Of a DNA stretch of 64,000 nucleotides, positions 9,756 to 20,635 are shown one piece after another. This DNA comes from Pseudomonas protegens (GTDB lineage: Bacteria; Pseudomonadota; Gammaproteobacteria; Pseudomonadales; Pseudomonadaceae), in the NCBI RefSeq assembly GCF_013407925.2, contig NZ_CP060201.1, positions 6,247,001-6,311,000 on the forward strand, written 5' to 3'. Numbering within the stretch: position 1 is the stretch's first letter; each line of letters begins with the position of its first letter. Under the pieces are notes generated by a model that had not been told where the DNA came from, made no database searches, and was given only the letters and a program-made list of their open reading frames with translations. The translations under genes and the position numbers were made by a program.

Positions 9756-10693
9756 CGGCCGGCTCCGGGGCGCTGCGGATTGAGGTACTCGCGCAGTTGC
9801 TCGACCATTTCGCTCTGGGTGCTCAGGGGCATCAGCAGCACCCGCAGCTTTTGCGCCAGGCGTTCCCAGCGGGCGATGCGCGCCTCGCTCTGGGTCCGGT
9901 AGGCCTGGCGCAGTTCGTAGTTCAGGGTGTCCAGTTCCAACTGCGCGCCGCGCTCGGCAAAGCGCAGCAGGCCGGCGGCGGGCAGGGCGTGGTCGAGGGG
10001 ATCGGACAGTGGCATCAGCAGCAGGTCGCAATGGCGCGACAGCAGGCTCAGCTGTTGCTCGGCGGCGTCGCTCAAGGCGCGCTCGTCGCAGATCACGATC
10101 ACCAGGCTGCCCGGGCGCAGCACTTCACGCCCGCGCAGCAGCGCGGTGCCCAGGGCATCGCGCTGGGGCTGGGCTTCGCTGTGCAGCGACTGGTTGACCC
10201 GCACCAGGCGGTTGAGCAGTTGCAACAGGCTCTGCTTGCTGCGCCGCGGCTTGATCTCGTAGTGCTCGTCGTCGCCGTAGACCAGGCCGCCGACCCGGTC
10301 GTTATGACCCAGGGCGGCCCAGCCGATCAGGCTCGCGGCCTGGGCGGCGAGCACCGACTTGAACATCAGCCCGGAGCCGAAGAACAGCTGGCGGCTTTGC
10401 TCGACCATGATGAAGATCGGCCGCTCGCGCTCCTCGTGGAACAGCTTGGTGTGGGGTTCCTGGGTACGGGCGGTGACCCGCCAGTCGATGGTGCGCACGT
10501 CGTCGCCGGCCTGGTAGACCCGCACCTGATCGAAGTCCACGCCACGCCCGCGCAGCTTGGAGTGGTGCAGGCCGATCAGCGGGCTGCGCTGGCTGGGGGT
10601 GGAGAACAGCTGCACCTCGCGCACGCGATGGCGCATCTCGATCAGCTCGCCGAGGGTGATGCGAATGCCGGGTTCGGCGATGGCTTGAGTCAT
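9752..10693 (-). CDS. DUF58 domain protein of the moxR/bat operon
   Basis: Soluble protein of 313 aa with no membrane helix. It carries the DUF58 signature around residues 45-75 (GRGVDFDQVRVYQAGDDVR followed by IDWRVTAR). DUF58 proteins resemble vWA folds and accompany MoxR ATPases. The gene starts 5 bases after the moxR stop and overlaps the DUF4381 gene. Its place in the MoxR-Bat complex is inferred from context only. Confidence 0.88.
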   Translation of the reverse strand: MTQAIAEPGIRITLGELIEMRHRVREVQLFSTPSQRSPLIGLHHSKLRGRGVDFDQVRVYQAGDDVRTIDWRVTARTQEPHTKLFHEERERPIFIMVEQSRQLFFGSGLMFKSVLAAQAASLIGWAALGHNDRVGGLVYGDDEHYEIKPRRSKQSLLQLLNRLVRVNQSLHSEAQPQRDALGTALLRGREVLRPGSLVIVICDERALSDAAEQQLSLLSRHCDLLLMPLSDPLDHALPAAGLLRFAERGAQLELDTLNYELRQAYRTQSEARIARWERLAQKLRVLLMPLSTQSEMVEQLREYLNPQRPGAGR

Positions 10694-10698
10694 GGAGA

Positions 10699-11658
<960 letters not shown>

Positions 11659-11980
11659 CGGTGACTGTTCCTGGAGAGGGTGCACCCCGGGCGTGGAAAT
11701 AACGTCGGGGCTGGGGGCGATACTTTAATCCATAGCGGGGGTCGGCGACTAACGGGGAAAACCTGATTTAGCCAATTAGTCGAAAAAAATCCGTGTTTTA
11801 TTCAGCTCCACGCGCCACACCCCGGCAGGAGCCGGCGCGGTATTGAGGTTCTGGTAGGAGCCGGCTTGCCGGCGAAGAGGCCGGCAAGGTTTGCAGTGGA
11901 GCCGAAGACGCCTTCGCTGGCAAGCCAGCTCCTACGGGCGGGTACGGTGTTGAGGCGCCTACCGGGAAGGGCGGTGCCGC
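11659..11980. other. Intergenic region upstream of moxR
   Basis: About 320 bases without a gene. The part next to moxR is AT-rich (TTTAATCC, GATTTAGCCAATTAG and a run of A at about 11784) and must hold the moxR operon promoter; I see no confident -35/-10 pair. The distal part holds the REP pair described separately. Confidence 0.5.
11854..11935. repeat. REP-type inverted pair (GTAGGAGCYGGCTTGCYGGCGAAG)
   Basis: A typical Pseudomonas REP doublet. The left unit begins GTAGGAGCCGGCTTGCCGGC and the right one is its inverted partner ending in GCTGGCAAGCCAGCTCCTAC, with a short centre. Such pairs form hairpins in convergent or terminator-like spacers and spread through REP-associated transposases. 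A second doublet of the same family sits at 36053-36132. Confidence 0.85.
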
Positions 11981-12337
11981 TCAGGACAGCTGGCTGATGT
12001 AGGTGCCGGTGCCCTTGAGGATGTTCTGCAGGGTCAGCTCCACTTCGGGAAGGTCCGAGGCGGCGGTGCTGTGGCGGATTTCCAGGTGGTCGGCGCCGTT
12101 GAGGGCGTCGGCATCCGCCGCGGCGATTTCGATCAGCAGGGTGGTGGGGCTCAGGGTGACTTTCACCCCATCGAGGGTCGAGGGCTCGCCGTCGAGGGTG
12201 ATTTCCAGCTCGTCCTCGTCCGGGTAGCGGCTCATCAGGAACATCTCGCCCTGGCTGCTGTGGCAGCAGAGCATGGCCATGTTGTCTTCTTCGTCGTCGC
12301 AGGGGTTGGCGATCAGGTGGGCGGTGGTCATCAGCAT
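11981..12337 (-). CDS. Conserved small acidic protein of unknown function
   Basis: Protein of 118 aa with no recognised domain, rich in Asp/Glu (CDDEEDN, YPDEDELEITLDGE), with no signal peptide or membrane helix. The ATG at 12337 has an AGGAA seven bases upstream; a second in-frame ATG at 12331 is less well placed. A gene of this size lies between moxR and gdhB in P. aeruginosa too, as I recall, so it is probably conserved within the genus. The sequence alone does not suggest a function. Confidence 0.7.
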   Translation of the reverse strand: MLMTTAHLIANPCDDEEDNMAMLCCHSSQGEMFLMSRYPDEDELEITLDGEPSTLDGVKVTLSPTTLLIEIAAADADALNGADHLEIRHSTAASDLPEVELTLQNILKGTGTYISQLS

Positions 12338-12891
12338 GGGGGCATTCCTGGGGCTGGGGCCGGCAGCGGCCGGGCGGTGCAAAAAAGGAAACAATTCTGC
12401 CAGCCCGGGGGAATTTCTGCTGGCCTGTCTGTCTGAGAACAGGTCGCGAACGCATCCGCTCCGGCTGTCGATTTTGGTACGCAAGTACCCTGAAGCCGGG
12501 GAAAAACCCTGGTTTTTCCCCGCTGCCTGCTAGTGTTGTTCAGGGCATGACCGCCCGGTTGCGTGCCGTTGACCGAATATGTCGCAGCATCGCAAGCAGC
12601 TGTCGCGTTTCACTCGTTAAGCTGCGCAGCGGACATTTTGTTCTCAAGTGCAATGGGTTGCGTCTGATTTGTGATGGTCACCTGTAAAGGCATTGCGCGG
12701 CACGCCGGCGCCAGTCGTTTTTGCAGATGCCCATCCCGGGAAGGTGAATGTGACCTGCACGTCTCGTCCAGCTTCATCCACCTGGCATCCTGCGACCTCT
12801 GCCCGAGACCAGGAGCAGGATGCACCACCGCCCCGCAAGGGGTTTGCACGCGACGCTACCATCAATAACAAGCCCAAGCGGAGTACCACAG
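12338..12891. other. Divergent intergenic region before gdhB
   Basis: About 550 bases without a supportable gene; the short open frames here are shadows or lack ribosome sites. It must hold the promoters of gdhB (plus) and of the 118-aa gene (minus). The only marked structure is the palindrome at 12498-12521. In P. aeruginosa gdhB responds to arginine through ArgR, but I could not pick out an ArgR site. Confidence 0.45.
12498..12521. repeat. Perfect short palindrome (GGGGAAAAACC / GGTTTTTCCCC)
   Basis: Two 11-base perfect inverted arms around two bases (CT). There is no T-run directly after it on either strand. It lies about 160 bases upstream of the minus-strand 118-aa gene and about 370 upstream of gdhB. 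It could be an operator or the remains of a terminator; nothing decides between them. Confidence 0.55.
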
Positions 12892-15800
12892 ATGGCGTTC
12901 TTCACCGCAGCCAGCAAAGCCGACTTCCAGCACCAACTGCAAGCGGCACTGGCGCAGCACATCAGTGAACAGGCACTGCCACAAGTGGCGCTGTTCGCTG
13001 AACAATTCTTCGGCATCATTTCCCTGGACGAACTCACCCAGCGTCGCATGTCCGACCTGGCGGGCTGCACCCTTTCTGCCTGGCGCCTGCTTGAGCGCTT
13101 CGACCACGCGCAACCGCAAGTGCGCGTCTACAACCCCGACTATGAGCGTCACGGCTGGCAGTCGACCCACACCGCGGTGGAAGTGCTGCATCACGACCTG
13201 CCGTTTTTGGTGGACTCGGTACGCACCGAACTCAACCGTCGCGGCTACAGCATCCACACCCTGCAGACCACCGTGCTCAGCGTGCGCCGCGGGACCAAGG
13301 GCGAGCTGCTGGAAGTCCTGCCCAAGGGCACCCAGGGCGAGGGCGTGCTGCAAGAGTCGCTGATGTACCTGGAGATCGATCGTTGCGCCAATGCCGCCGA
13401 ACTCAGCGTGCTGGGCAAGGAACTGGAGCAGGTGCTGGGCGAAGTACGCGTGGCCGTGGCCGACTTCGAGCCGATGAAGGCCAAGGTCCAGGAGCTGATC
13501 GAAAGCATCGACAACAGCCAGTTCGCCATCGCCGCCGATGAAAAGGCCGAGATCAAGAGCTTTCTGCAATGGCTGGTGGGCAACCACTTCACCTTCCTCG
13601 GCTATGAAGAATTCGTGGTGGGCGTCGACCAGGACGGCGGGCATATCGACTATGACCCAAGCTCCTTCCTCGGCCTGGCCAAGCTGCTGCGCGCCGGCCT
13701 GACTGCCGAAGATCTGCGCATCGAAGACTACGCCGTCAACTACCTGCGCGAACCGACGCCGCTGTCGTTCGCCAAGGCCGCGCACCCGAGCCGCGTGCAC
13801 CGTCCGGCCTACCCGGACTTCGTCTCGATCCGCCAGATCGACGCCGACGGCAAGGTCATCAAGGAATGCCGCTTCATGGGCCTCTACACCTCCTCGGTGT
13901 ACGGCGAAAGCGTGCGAGTGATTCCCTACATCCGCCGCAAGGTCGAAGTCATCGAGCAGCGCTCGGGCTTCCAGGCCAAGGCGCACCTGGGCAAGGAACT
14001 GGCCCAGGTCCTGGAAGTGCTGCCCCGGGACGATCTGTTCCAGACCCCGGTGGACGAGCTGTTCAGCACCGTGATGTCGATCGTGCAGATCCAGGAACGC
14101 AACAAGATCCGCGTGTTCCTGCGCAAGGACCCCTACGGCCGCTTCTGCTACTGCCTGGCCTACGTGCCGCGCGACATCTATTCCACCGAAGTGCGGCAGA
14201 AGATCCAGCAAGTGCTGATGGATCGCCTGCAAGCCACCGACTGCGAGTTCTGGACCTTCTTCTCCGAGTCGGTGCTGGCCCGCGTGCAGCTGATCCTGCG
14301 GGTGGACCCGAAACAACGCATCGACATCGACCCGCTGCTGCTGGAAAAAGAAGTGGTGCAGGCCTGCCGCAGCTGGCAGGACGACTACGCCAGCCTGGTG
14401 GTGGAAAGCTTCGGCGAAGCCCACGGCACCAATGTGCTGGCGGACTTCCCCAAAGGCTTCCCGGCCGGCTACCGCGAGCGTTTCGCCGCCCACTCGGCGG
14501 TGGTGGACATGCAGCACCTGCTGAGCCTGACCGAAGCCAACCCGCTGGTGATGAGCTTCTACCAGCCCCTGGGCCAGGTGTCCGGCCAGCGCGAGCTGCA
14601 TTGCAAGCTGTACCACGCCGACACCCCGCTGGCGCTGTCCGACGTGCTGCCGATCCTGGAAAACCTCGGCCTGCGCGTGCTGGGTGAGTTCCCGTACCGC
14701 CTGCGCCACAACAATGGCCGCGAGTACTGGATCCACGACTTCGCCTTCACCGCCGCCGAAGGCCTGGACCTGGACATCCAGCAGCTCAACGACACGCTGC
14801 AGGACGCCTTCGTCCACATCGTCCGTGGCGATGCCGAGAACGACGCCTTCAACCGCCTGGTGCTGACCGCCGGCCTGCCATGGCGCGACGTGGCGTTGCT
14901 GCGGGCCTACGCCCGCTACCTGAAGCAGATCCGCCTGGGCTTCGACCTGGGCTACATCGCCAGCACCCTGAACAACCACACCGACATCGCCCGCGAGCTG
15001 ACCCGGTTGTTCAAGACCCGCTTCTACCTGGCGCGCAAGCTCACCAGCGAAGACCTGGAAGACAAGCAGCAGCGTCTGGAACAGGCGATCCTCAGCGCCC
15101 TGGACGACGTTCAGGTGCTCAACGAAGACCGCATCCTGCGTCGCTACCTGGACCTGATCAAGGCCACCCTGCGGACCAACTTCTACCAGACCGACGCCAA
15201 CGGCCAGAACAAGTCCTACTTCAGCTTCAAGTTCAACCCGCACCTGATCCCCGAGCTGCCCAAGCCGGTGCCCAAGTTCGAGATCTTCGTCTACTCGCCA
15301 CGGGTTGAGGGCGTGCACCTGCGCTTCGGTAACGTGGCTCGCGGCGGCCTGCGCTGGTCCGACCGCGAAGAAGACTTCCGTACCGAAGTCCTGGGCCTGG
15401 TAAAAGCCCAGCAAGTGAAGAACTCGGTGATCGTGCCGGTGGGCGCCAAGGGCGGCTTCCTGCCCCGTCGCCTGCCACTGGGCGGCAGCCGGGACGAGAT
15501 CGCGGCCGAGGGCATCGCCTGCTACCGCATCTTCATCTCCGGCCTGCTGGACATCACCGACAACCTGAAGGACGGCGCCCTGGTGCCACCGGCCAACGTG
15601 GTGCGGCATGACGGCGACGACCCGTACCTGGTGGTAGCGGCGGACAAGGGTACTGCGACCTTCTCCGACATCGCCAACGGCATTGCCATCGACTACGGCT
15701 TCTGGCTGGGCGACGCCTTCGCCTCCGGCGGTTCCGCCGGTTACGACCACAAGAAGATGGGCATCACCGCCAAGGGCGCGTGGGTCGGCGTGCAGCGCCA

Positions 15801-17751
15801 CTTCCGCGAGCGCGGGATCAATGTCCAGGAAGACAGCATCACCGTGGTCGGCATCGGCGACATGGCCGGCGATGTGTTCGGCAACGGCCTATTGATGTCC
15901 GACAAGCTGCAACTGGTGGCGGCGTTCAACCACCTGCACATCTTCATCGACCCGAACCCGGATCCGGCCACCAGCTTCGTCGAGCGCAAGCGCATGTTCG
16001 AGCTGCCGCGCTCGGCCTGGACCGACTACGACACCAGCATCATGTCCGAAGGCGGCGGGATCTTCTCGCGCAGCGCGAAGAGCATCGCCATCTCGCCGCA
16101 GATGAAAGAGCGCTTCGACATCCAGGCCGACAAGCTGACCCCGACCGAGCTGCTCAACGCCTTGCTCAAGGCGCCGGTGGACCTGTTGTGGAACGGCGGT
16201 ATCGGCACCTACGTCAAGGCCAGCAGCGAAAGCCACGCCGATGTCGGCGACAAGGCCAACGACGCCCTGCGGGTCAACGGCAACGAGCTGCGCTGCAAAG
16301 TGGTGGGCGAGGGCGGCAACCTGGGCATGACCCAGCTGGGTCGCGTCGAGTTCGGCCTCAATGGCGGCGGTTCCAACACCGACTTCATCGACAACGCCGG
16401 TGGCGTGGACTGCTCCGACCACGAAGTGAACATCAAGATCCTGCTCAACGAAGTGGTGCAGGCTGGCGATATGACCGACAAGCAGCGCAACCAGCTGCTG
16501 GCCAGCATGACCGACGAAGTCGGCGGCCTGGTGTTGGGCAACAACTACAAGCAGACCCAGGCCCTGTCCCTGGCCGCGCGCCGTGCCTACGAGCGTGCTG
16601 CCGAGTACAAGCGCCTGATGAACGACCTGGAAGGCCGTGGCAAGCTGGACCGCGCCATCGAGTACCTGCCGACCGAGGAGCAGCTCAGCGAGCGCGCCGC
16701 CACCGGCAAGGGCCTGACCCGTCCGGAGCTGTCGGTGCTGATTTCCTACAGCAAGATCGACCTCAAGGAAGCCCTGCTCAAGTCCCTGGTGCCGGATGAC
16801 GACTACCTGACCCGTGACATGGAGACCGCGTTCCCGCCGAGCCTGGTGGCCAAGTTCTCCGAAGCCATGCGTCGCCATCGTCTGAAGCGCGAGATCGTCA
16901 GCACCCAGATCGCCAACGACCTGGTCAACCACATGGGCATCACCTTCGTGCAGCGCCTGAAGGAGTCCACCGGCATGAGCCCGGCCAACGTCGCCGGTGC
17001 CTACGTGATCGTGCGGGACATCTTCCACCTGCCGCACTGGTTCCGTCAGATCGAGGCCCTGGATCACCAGGTCTCGGCCCAGGTGCAACTGGAACTGATG
17101 GACGAGCTGATGCGTCTGGGGCGTCGGGCCACTCGCTGGTTCCTGCGCAGCCGGCGTAACGAGCAGGATGCCGCGCGTGACGTCGCCCACTTCGGTCCGC
17201 ACCTGGCGGCCCTGGGCCTGAAGCTCGACGAGCTGCTCGAAGGCCCGACCCGCGAAGGCTGGCAAGCCCGTTACACCGCCTATGTCGAAGCCGGGGTTCC
17301 GGAGTTGCTGGCGCGCATGGTGGCAGGCACCACCCACCTGTACACCCTGCTGCCGATCATCGAGGCCGCCGATGTCACCGGCCACGATGCCGCCGAAGTG
17401 GCCAAGGCCTACTTCGCCGTGGGCAGTGCCCTGGACCTGCCGTGGTACCTGCAGCAGATCAGCGATCTGCCGGTGGCCAACAACTGGCAGGCGGCGGCGC
17501 GCGAAGCCTTCCGTGATGACGTGGACTGGCAGCAGCGGGCGATCACCATCAAGGTCCTGCAACTGGCCGATGGGCCGGCAGACATGGAAGCCCGCGTGGC
17601 CCTGTGGCTGGAGCAGAACGCGAGCATGGCCGATCGCTGGCGCTCGATGATGGTGGAAATCCGTGCCGCCAGCGGCACCGACTACGCCATGTACGCGGTG
17701 GCCAACCGCGAGCTGCTGGACCTGGCCATGAGCGGTCAGTCGGTGCTGTAA
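12892..17751 (+). CDS. gdhB: NAD-specific glutamate dehydrogenase, large (180 kDa) type
   Basis: Converts glutamate to 2-oxoglutarate with NAD; in Pseudomonas this large enzyme serves glutamate and arginine catabolism. It is 1619 aa, the usual length of this family. The ATG at 12892 (MAFFTAASKADFQHQL) has GGAG eight bases upstream; an upstream in-frame ATG at 12820 lacks a ribosome site. The N-terminal half carries the regulatory ACT-like region. The catalytic domain begins near residue 815 (GGLRWSDREEDFRTEV, then VPVGAKGGF), followed by the nucleotide-binding part (VVGIGDMAGDVFGNG) near residue 985. It is a single gene closed by a strong terminator. Confidence 0.97.
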   Translation: MAFFTAASKADFQHQLQAALAQHISEQALPQVALFAEQFFGIISLDELTQRRMSDLAGCTLSAWRLLERFDHAQPQVRVYNPDYERHGWQSTHTAVEVLHHDLPFLVDSVRTELNRRGYSIHTLQTTVLSVRRGTKGELLEVLPKGTQGEGVLQESLMYLEIDRCANAAELSVLGKELEQVLGEVRVAVADFEPMKAKVQELIESIDNSQFAIAADEKAEIKSFLQWLVGNHFTFLGYEEFVVGVDQDGGHIDYDPSSFLGLAKLLRAGLTAEDLRIEDYAVNYLREPTPLSFAKAAHPSRVHRPAYPDFVSIRQIDADGKVIKECRFMGLYTSSVYGESVRVIPYIRRKVEVIEQRSGFQAKAHLGKELAQVLEVLPRDDLFQTPVDELFSTVMSIVQIQERNKIRVFLRKDPYGRFCYCLAYVPRDIYSTEVRQKIQQVLMDRLQATDCEFWTFFSESVLARVQLILRVDPKQRIDIDPLLLEKEVVQACRSWQDDYASLVVESFGEAHGTNVLADFPKGFPAGYRERFAAHSAVVDMQHLLSLTEANPLVMSFYQPLGQVSGQRELHCKLYHADTPLALSDVLPILENLGLRVLGEFPYRLRHNNGREYWIHDFAFTAAEGLDLDIQQLNDTLQDAFVHIVRGDAENDAFNRLVLTAGLPWRDVALLRAYARYLKQIRLGFDLGYIASTLNNHTDIARELTRLFKTRFYLARKLTSEDLEDKQQRLEQAILSALDDVQVLNEDRILRRYLDLIKATLRTNFYQTDANGQNKSYFSFKFNPHLIPELPKPVPKFEIFVYSPRVEGVHLRFGNVARGGLRWSDREEDFRTEVLGLVKAQQVKNSVIVPVGAKGGFLPRRLPLGGSRDEIAAEGIACYRIFISGLLDITDNLKDGALVPPANVVRHDGDDPYLVVAADKGTATFSDIANGIAIDYGFWLGDAFASGGSAGYDHKKMGITAKGAWVGVQRHFRERGINVQEDSITVVGIGDMAGDVFGNGLLMSDKLQLVAAFNHLHIFIDPNPDPATSFVERKRMFELPRSAWTDYDTSIMSEGGGIFSRSAKSIAISPQMKERFDIQADKLTPTELLNALLKAPVDLLWNGGIGTYVKASSESHADVGDKANDALRVNGNELRCKVVGEGGNLGMTQLGRVEFGLNGGGSNTDFIDNAGGVDCSDHEVNIKILLNEVVQAGDMTDKQRNQLLASMTDEVGGLVLGNNYKQTQALSLAARRAYERAAEYKRLMNDLEGRGKLDRAIEYLPTEEQLSERAATGKGLTRPELSVLISYSKIDLKEALLKSLVPDDDYLTRDMETAFPPSLVAKFSEAMRRHRLKREIVSTQIANDLVNHMGITFVQRLKESTGMSPANVAGAYVIVRDIFHLPHWFRQIEALDHQVSAQVQLELMDELMRLGRRATRWFLRSRRNEQDAARDVAHFGPHLAALGLKLDELLEGPTREGWQARYTAYVEAGVPELLARMVAGTTHLYTLLPIIEAADVTGHDAAEVAKAYFAVGSALDLPWYLQQISDLPVANNWQAAAREAFRDDVDWQQRAITIKVLQLADGPADMEARVALWLEQNASMADRWRSMMVEIRAASGTDYAMYAVANRELLDLAMSGQSVL

Positions 17752-17774
17752 CGGCCTGACCCCGCGCAGAAGCA

Positions 17775-17808
17775 AAAAAGCCCCGTATCGCAAGATACGG
17801 GGCTTTTT
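17775..17808 (+). terminator. Rho-independent terminator after gdhB (bidirectional)
   Basis: A 15-bp perfect stem (AAAAAGCCCCGTATC / GATACGGGGCTTTTT) closes a GCAA loop, with A-run and T-run flanks. It sits 24 bases after the gdhB stop and also faces the end of the convergent lipoprotein gene at 17849, so it can serve both. Confidence 0.95.
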
Positions 17809-17848
17809 ATTGGCCTGGCGGTTGATCCCGGCAGGCGGGTGGCGCCGC

Positions 17849-18661
17849 TCAGTGGGCCGCCGAAGCGTCCTGTTCCACCACCATGTCCAGCACGTAGACC
17901 GTGGACGGGGCGTCGGCCGGTGGGTTCTTCCATTCGTATTGTTTGACCCGCAGCACGTTGCGCACGCCGTCCTGGTGCTCATAACCCTCGATGGACTGGT
18001 ACAGCGGGTGCCAGGTGTCCTGGGTCGGCAGTTGCAGGCCGGCGTCGTCATAGCGCCGCTCGCGCACTTGCAGGCACTGGAAGTTGGGGATCAGCGGGTG
18101 GCTGCACTGGACGGTCTTGGCCGCCACTTCCAGAAAGCGCGTCTGGCCCTGGCTGCCGTAGCGGGTTTCCGGGGTCGGCTGGCCTTCAAACTTCAGCAGG
18201 GTGCCGTCTTGGGCGGTCAGTTGCAGGGTCGGCGTGGCCTGGTCGCCGCCGAAGGTGGTGCGCAAGTCGCCCTTGAACAGGCGGCCAATCTCCCGATCCA
18301 GGGTCATCAGGCCGGGTTCGCAGGCCATCAGGGTCGAAGCCAGGGGCTGCACCTTGAGCTGGCCGTTTTCATGCTCGAAGCCGCCGAACTGGCGGTTGCA
18401 ACCGCCGCTGATGCTCAGGTTCTGCCCGACGAAGGTCAGGCGCAGCGGACGCTTGATGCCCGGCTCCAGGCTGGCGACGGGCTTGCCCGCCGCATCGCTG
18501 GCCGCGACCAGCTGCCAGTAGTAGGCGGACAGTGCAGGCTGGGCGCTGACGGAGGCGCTGCTGACGGGCATGGAAGGACCTCCTGCAGGAGTGGTGGAGG
18601 CCGGGGTGCAGGCCTGGAGCAGGGCGGCACAGACGGATACGAGGAGGATGTTCTGCTTCAT
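17849..18661 (-). CDS. META-domain / DUF4377 outer-membrane lipoprotein
   Basis: Protein of 270 aa. The lipoprotein signal has its lipobox Cys at residue 18 (LLQAC). A HslJ/META-type domain covers about residues 45-150 (YYWQLVAA, then GGCNRQFGGFE and LASTLMACE). A DUF4377-type domain covers about 165-265 (CLQVRERRYDDAG ... YQSIEGYEHQDGVRNVL). META proteins such as HslJ are linked to heat and novobiocin resistance; the role of this two-domain form is not known. The start at 18661 was chosen for the signal peptide; the frame extends upstream without a better start. Confidence 0.85.
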   Translation of the reverse strand: MKQNILLVSVCAALLQACTPASTTPAGGPSMPVSSASVSAQPALSAYYWQLVAASDAAGKPVASLEPGIKRPLRLTFVGQNLSISGGCNRQFGGFEHENGQLKVQPLASTLMACEPGLMTLDREIGRLFKGDLRTTFGGDQATPTLQLTAQDGTLLKFEGQPTPETRYGSQGQTRFLEVAAKTVQCSHPLIPNFQCLQVRERRYDDAGLQLPTQDTWHPLYQSIEGYEHQDGVRNVLRVKQYEWKNPPADAPSTVYVLDMVVEQDASAAH

Positions 18662-18975
18662 GGTTCGCTCTTTCAGCCTTGAGGGAAGAGGGCCTGCCGC
18701 ACGGGCGGCAGGCCAAGGCCGGTAACCTGTGGCCGTCAAGCATTCGTGCACTGCGCGGCGCCGCCACCTGGGCCGCTGGCCGCCGCACGAGCTGTGCCGT
18801 TACCGATTGCGATGTGACAGCACTGTGCCAGTTCCGTTGCATGCTCGGAGGGGCTCGTGAGTGTTACAAAATCTTGCACGATGCCGGTCAACGGCGTGGC
18901 CCGCTGCCGGTCGGCCCTGGCTGGCCTGGATGGGGCCGCACCGCGGCTGCGGCGACGACCCGCTGGACGCCCGCC
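18662..18975. other. Intergenic region, no gene seen
   Basis: About 310 GC-rich bases between two minus-strand genes. It must hold the promoter of the META lipoprotein gene and the 3' end of the glycosyltransferase transcript. A GC-rich inverted stretch (CCGCACCGCGGCTGCGG, about 18938-18954) could fold but lacks a T-run. Confidence 0.4.
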
Positions 18976-20340
18976 TTACCAGAACCAGTAAGGCAGGAAT
19001 TTGGGGGTGGGCTCGTTGGCCAGCTCCAGGTGATAGGTGATGGCGTTGAAGAAGAACCCGTCCAGCAGGAGGAAGGCCGCCACGCCGAATGCCAGGACGA
19101 TGACCTCGTAATGCCGGTGTCCGGCGTATTGCCGGGTGATCCAATGGCGCACGCCGCTGAGCAGGGCAAAGCTTGCGAACACCCCGGCGAAGTTGGGCTG
19201 CAAGGGCCGGGCGGCGAAGCTGTTGTAGCCCAGCACCAGCAGCGCCAGGATCGCGCCGATGGCCGGCAGGTTCAGGCACAGGCGCAGCAGGCGTCTGCGG
19301 GTGGCGCTGAATACGCCGTTGGGGTCGATGAAGATATAGGCCGCCAGCAGGGAAATGGCCGGGGTGATGGACAGCACGTAGCGCGCCTTCTTCGAGTTGG
19401 GAATGGTGAAGAACACGATCAGCACCACGAACCAGGCCCCCAGGTGCAGCAGCAGGCGCGGCGCCGACTGCGGCGGGGCGCTGAGCCACTGGCGACCGCT
19501 TCTGGCTATTACGCACAGGGCGTAGAACGCCGTGAAGCTGTAGGTGAGCAGCCCGGCGCTGAAGTAGAAGTAATAGCGCGGCGAGTGATCGCTGGCGATC
19601 CGCCCCAGGCCCTGCATCTCCAGCACTTCCTGCATGAAGGCGTCGCCGCCCTGCACGTGGGCGGCCCAGGCCAGCAGGGCGACCCCGGCGGCGAACAGCA
19701 GGCCGCTCACCAGCGAGAAGCCGACCAGGGTCCGCCACTGCCGGCTCAGCAGGTAGTAGGTGCCAACCACCAGCGCCGGGCCGATCATGCCGATCGGGCC
19801 GCGCAGGGAAAAGCCCAGGATCAGGCCGAGGAACACCAGCGCCAGGCGTCCGCGCTGCTGCTTGAGATCGGCGGAGTAGGCCAGGTAGAAGCAGCCCGCG
19901 GTGATCAGCGCCGGGTAGATGTCCAGGGCCAGGGAGTTGACGCTGTCCAGAAAGGCCCAGGTGAACAGCGCAAAGAGCACGCCGCAGACGCCCCATTTCT
20001 GCTCATGCAGGGCCCCCAGCTTGTAGATGAACACCAGCATCAGCGACGCGGCGATGCAGAACGGCAGGCCCATCGACAGCACCGACAACTGGCCGAACGG
20101 CAGCGAGGCCAGATAGACCAGCACCGTGTTGACAACGGTGTAGTCGGGATAGGGCTGCAGATCGTCGGCGATGGGGAACAGCGTCATGCCGTGCTGCAGC
20201 ATGTAGTCGGCAAAGTCGACGAAGCGCGTGGTGTAGTTGAGCACTGCCGGCTTGTACTGCAGCGCCATGAACAGCGCGAGGGCGATCAGGAAGATGCTTT
20301 GGCAGGGTCGTTGCAAGATTAGTTTTTTATAGCTTTCCAT
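18976..20340 (-). CDS. ArnT/GT39-like integral membrane glycosyltransferase
   Basis: Protein of 454 aa with about ten hydrophobic helices, resembling the dolichyl-phosphate-mannose/ArnT (GT39/GT83) class that moves sugars from polyprenyl-phosphate carriers at the periplasmic face. An N-terminal acidic loop between helices 1 and 2 (residues ~36-46, TRFVDFADYML) sits where ArnT-like enzymes have catalytic acidic residues. An IPNSKKARYVLSITPAISLL segment resembles the conserved K(A)RYVLPxxP region of this family. The start at 20340 (MESYKK) has GGAAG just upstream. The protein is shorter than ArnT and has no large C-terminal periplasmic domain. The substrate is unknown. Confidence 0.75.
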   Translation of the reverse strand: MESYKKLILQRPCQSIFLIALALFMALQYKPAVLNYTTRFVDFADYMLQHGMTLFPIADDLQPYPDYTVVNTVLVYLASLPFGQLSVLSMGLPFCIAASLMLVFIYKLGALHEQKWGVCGVLFALFTWAFLDSVNSLALDIYPALITAGCFYLAYSADLKQQRGRLALVFLGLILGFSLRGPIGMIGPALVVGTYYLLSRQWRTLVGFSLVSGLLFAAGVALLAWAAHVQGGDAFMQEVLEMQGLGRIASDHSPRYYFYFSAGLLTYSFTAFYALCVIARSGRQWLSAPPQSAPRLLLHLGAWFVVLIVFFTIPNSKKARYVLSITPAISLLAAYIFIDPNGVFSATRRRLLRLCLNLPAIGAILALLVLGYNSFAARPLQPNFAGVFASFALLSGVRHWITRQYAGHRHYEVIVLAFGVAAFLLLDGFFFNAITYHLELANEPTPKFLPYWFW

Positions 20341-20635
20341 GCTTCCAACATGCAAAAAAACGCCAATGATACGGCGGCCGGCAGGCGTTTGCCATCCGTC
20401 CGTCATGCTCGGGGCCTTTATCGGTAAGGGCTTCAAGGCACGAGACTCTAGCCCGACTGCGGTTAACGCCCGGTATACGGATCGCGCCTGATCCAGGGAA
20501 GGGGCGGCACAGTGCGCGATTGGCCAAAGGGCCAGGGGCGCCCGCGGCTTGCGCCGCTGCCCAGGCCCGCAGTGAGGCCCAGTAACGGGCCCGCGGGCGC
20601 TCACCGGCCTGGCTGTCCGCGGCCCTCGGCGCCGC

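Noticed and set aside
12862..15801. 979-codon minus-strand open frame
   Set aside because: Shadow of gdhB caused by GC-rich codon use; no ribosome site or domain.
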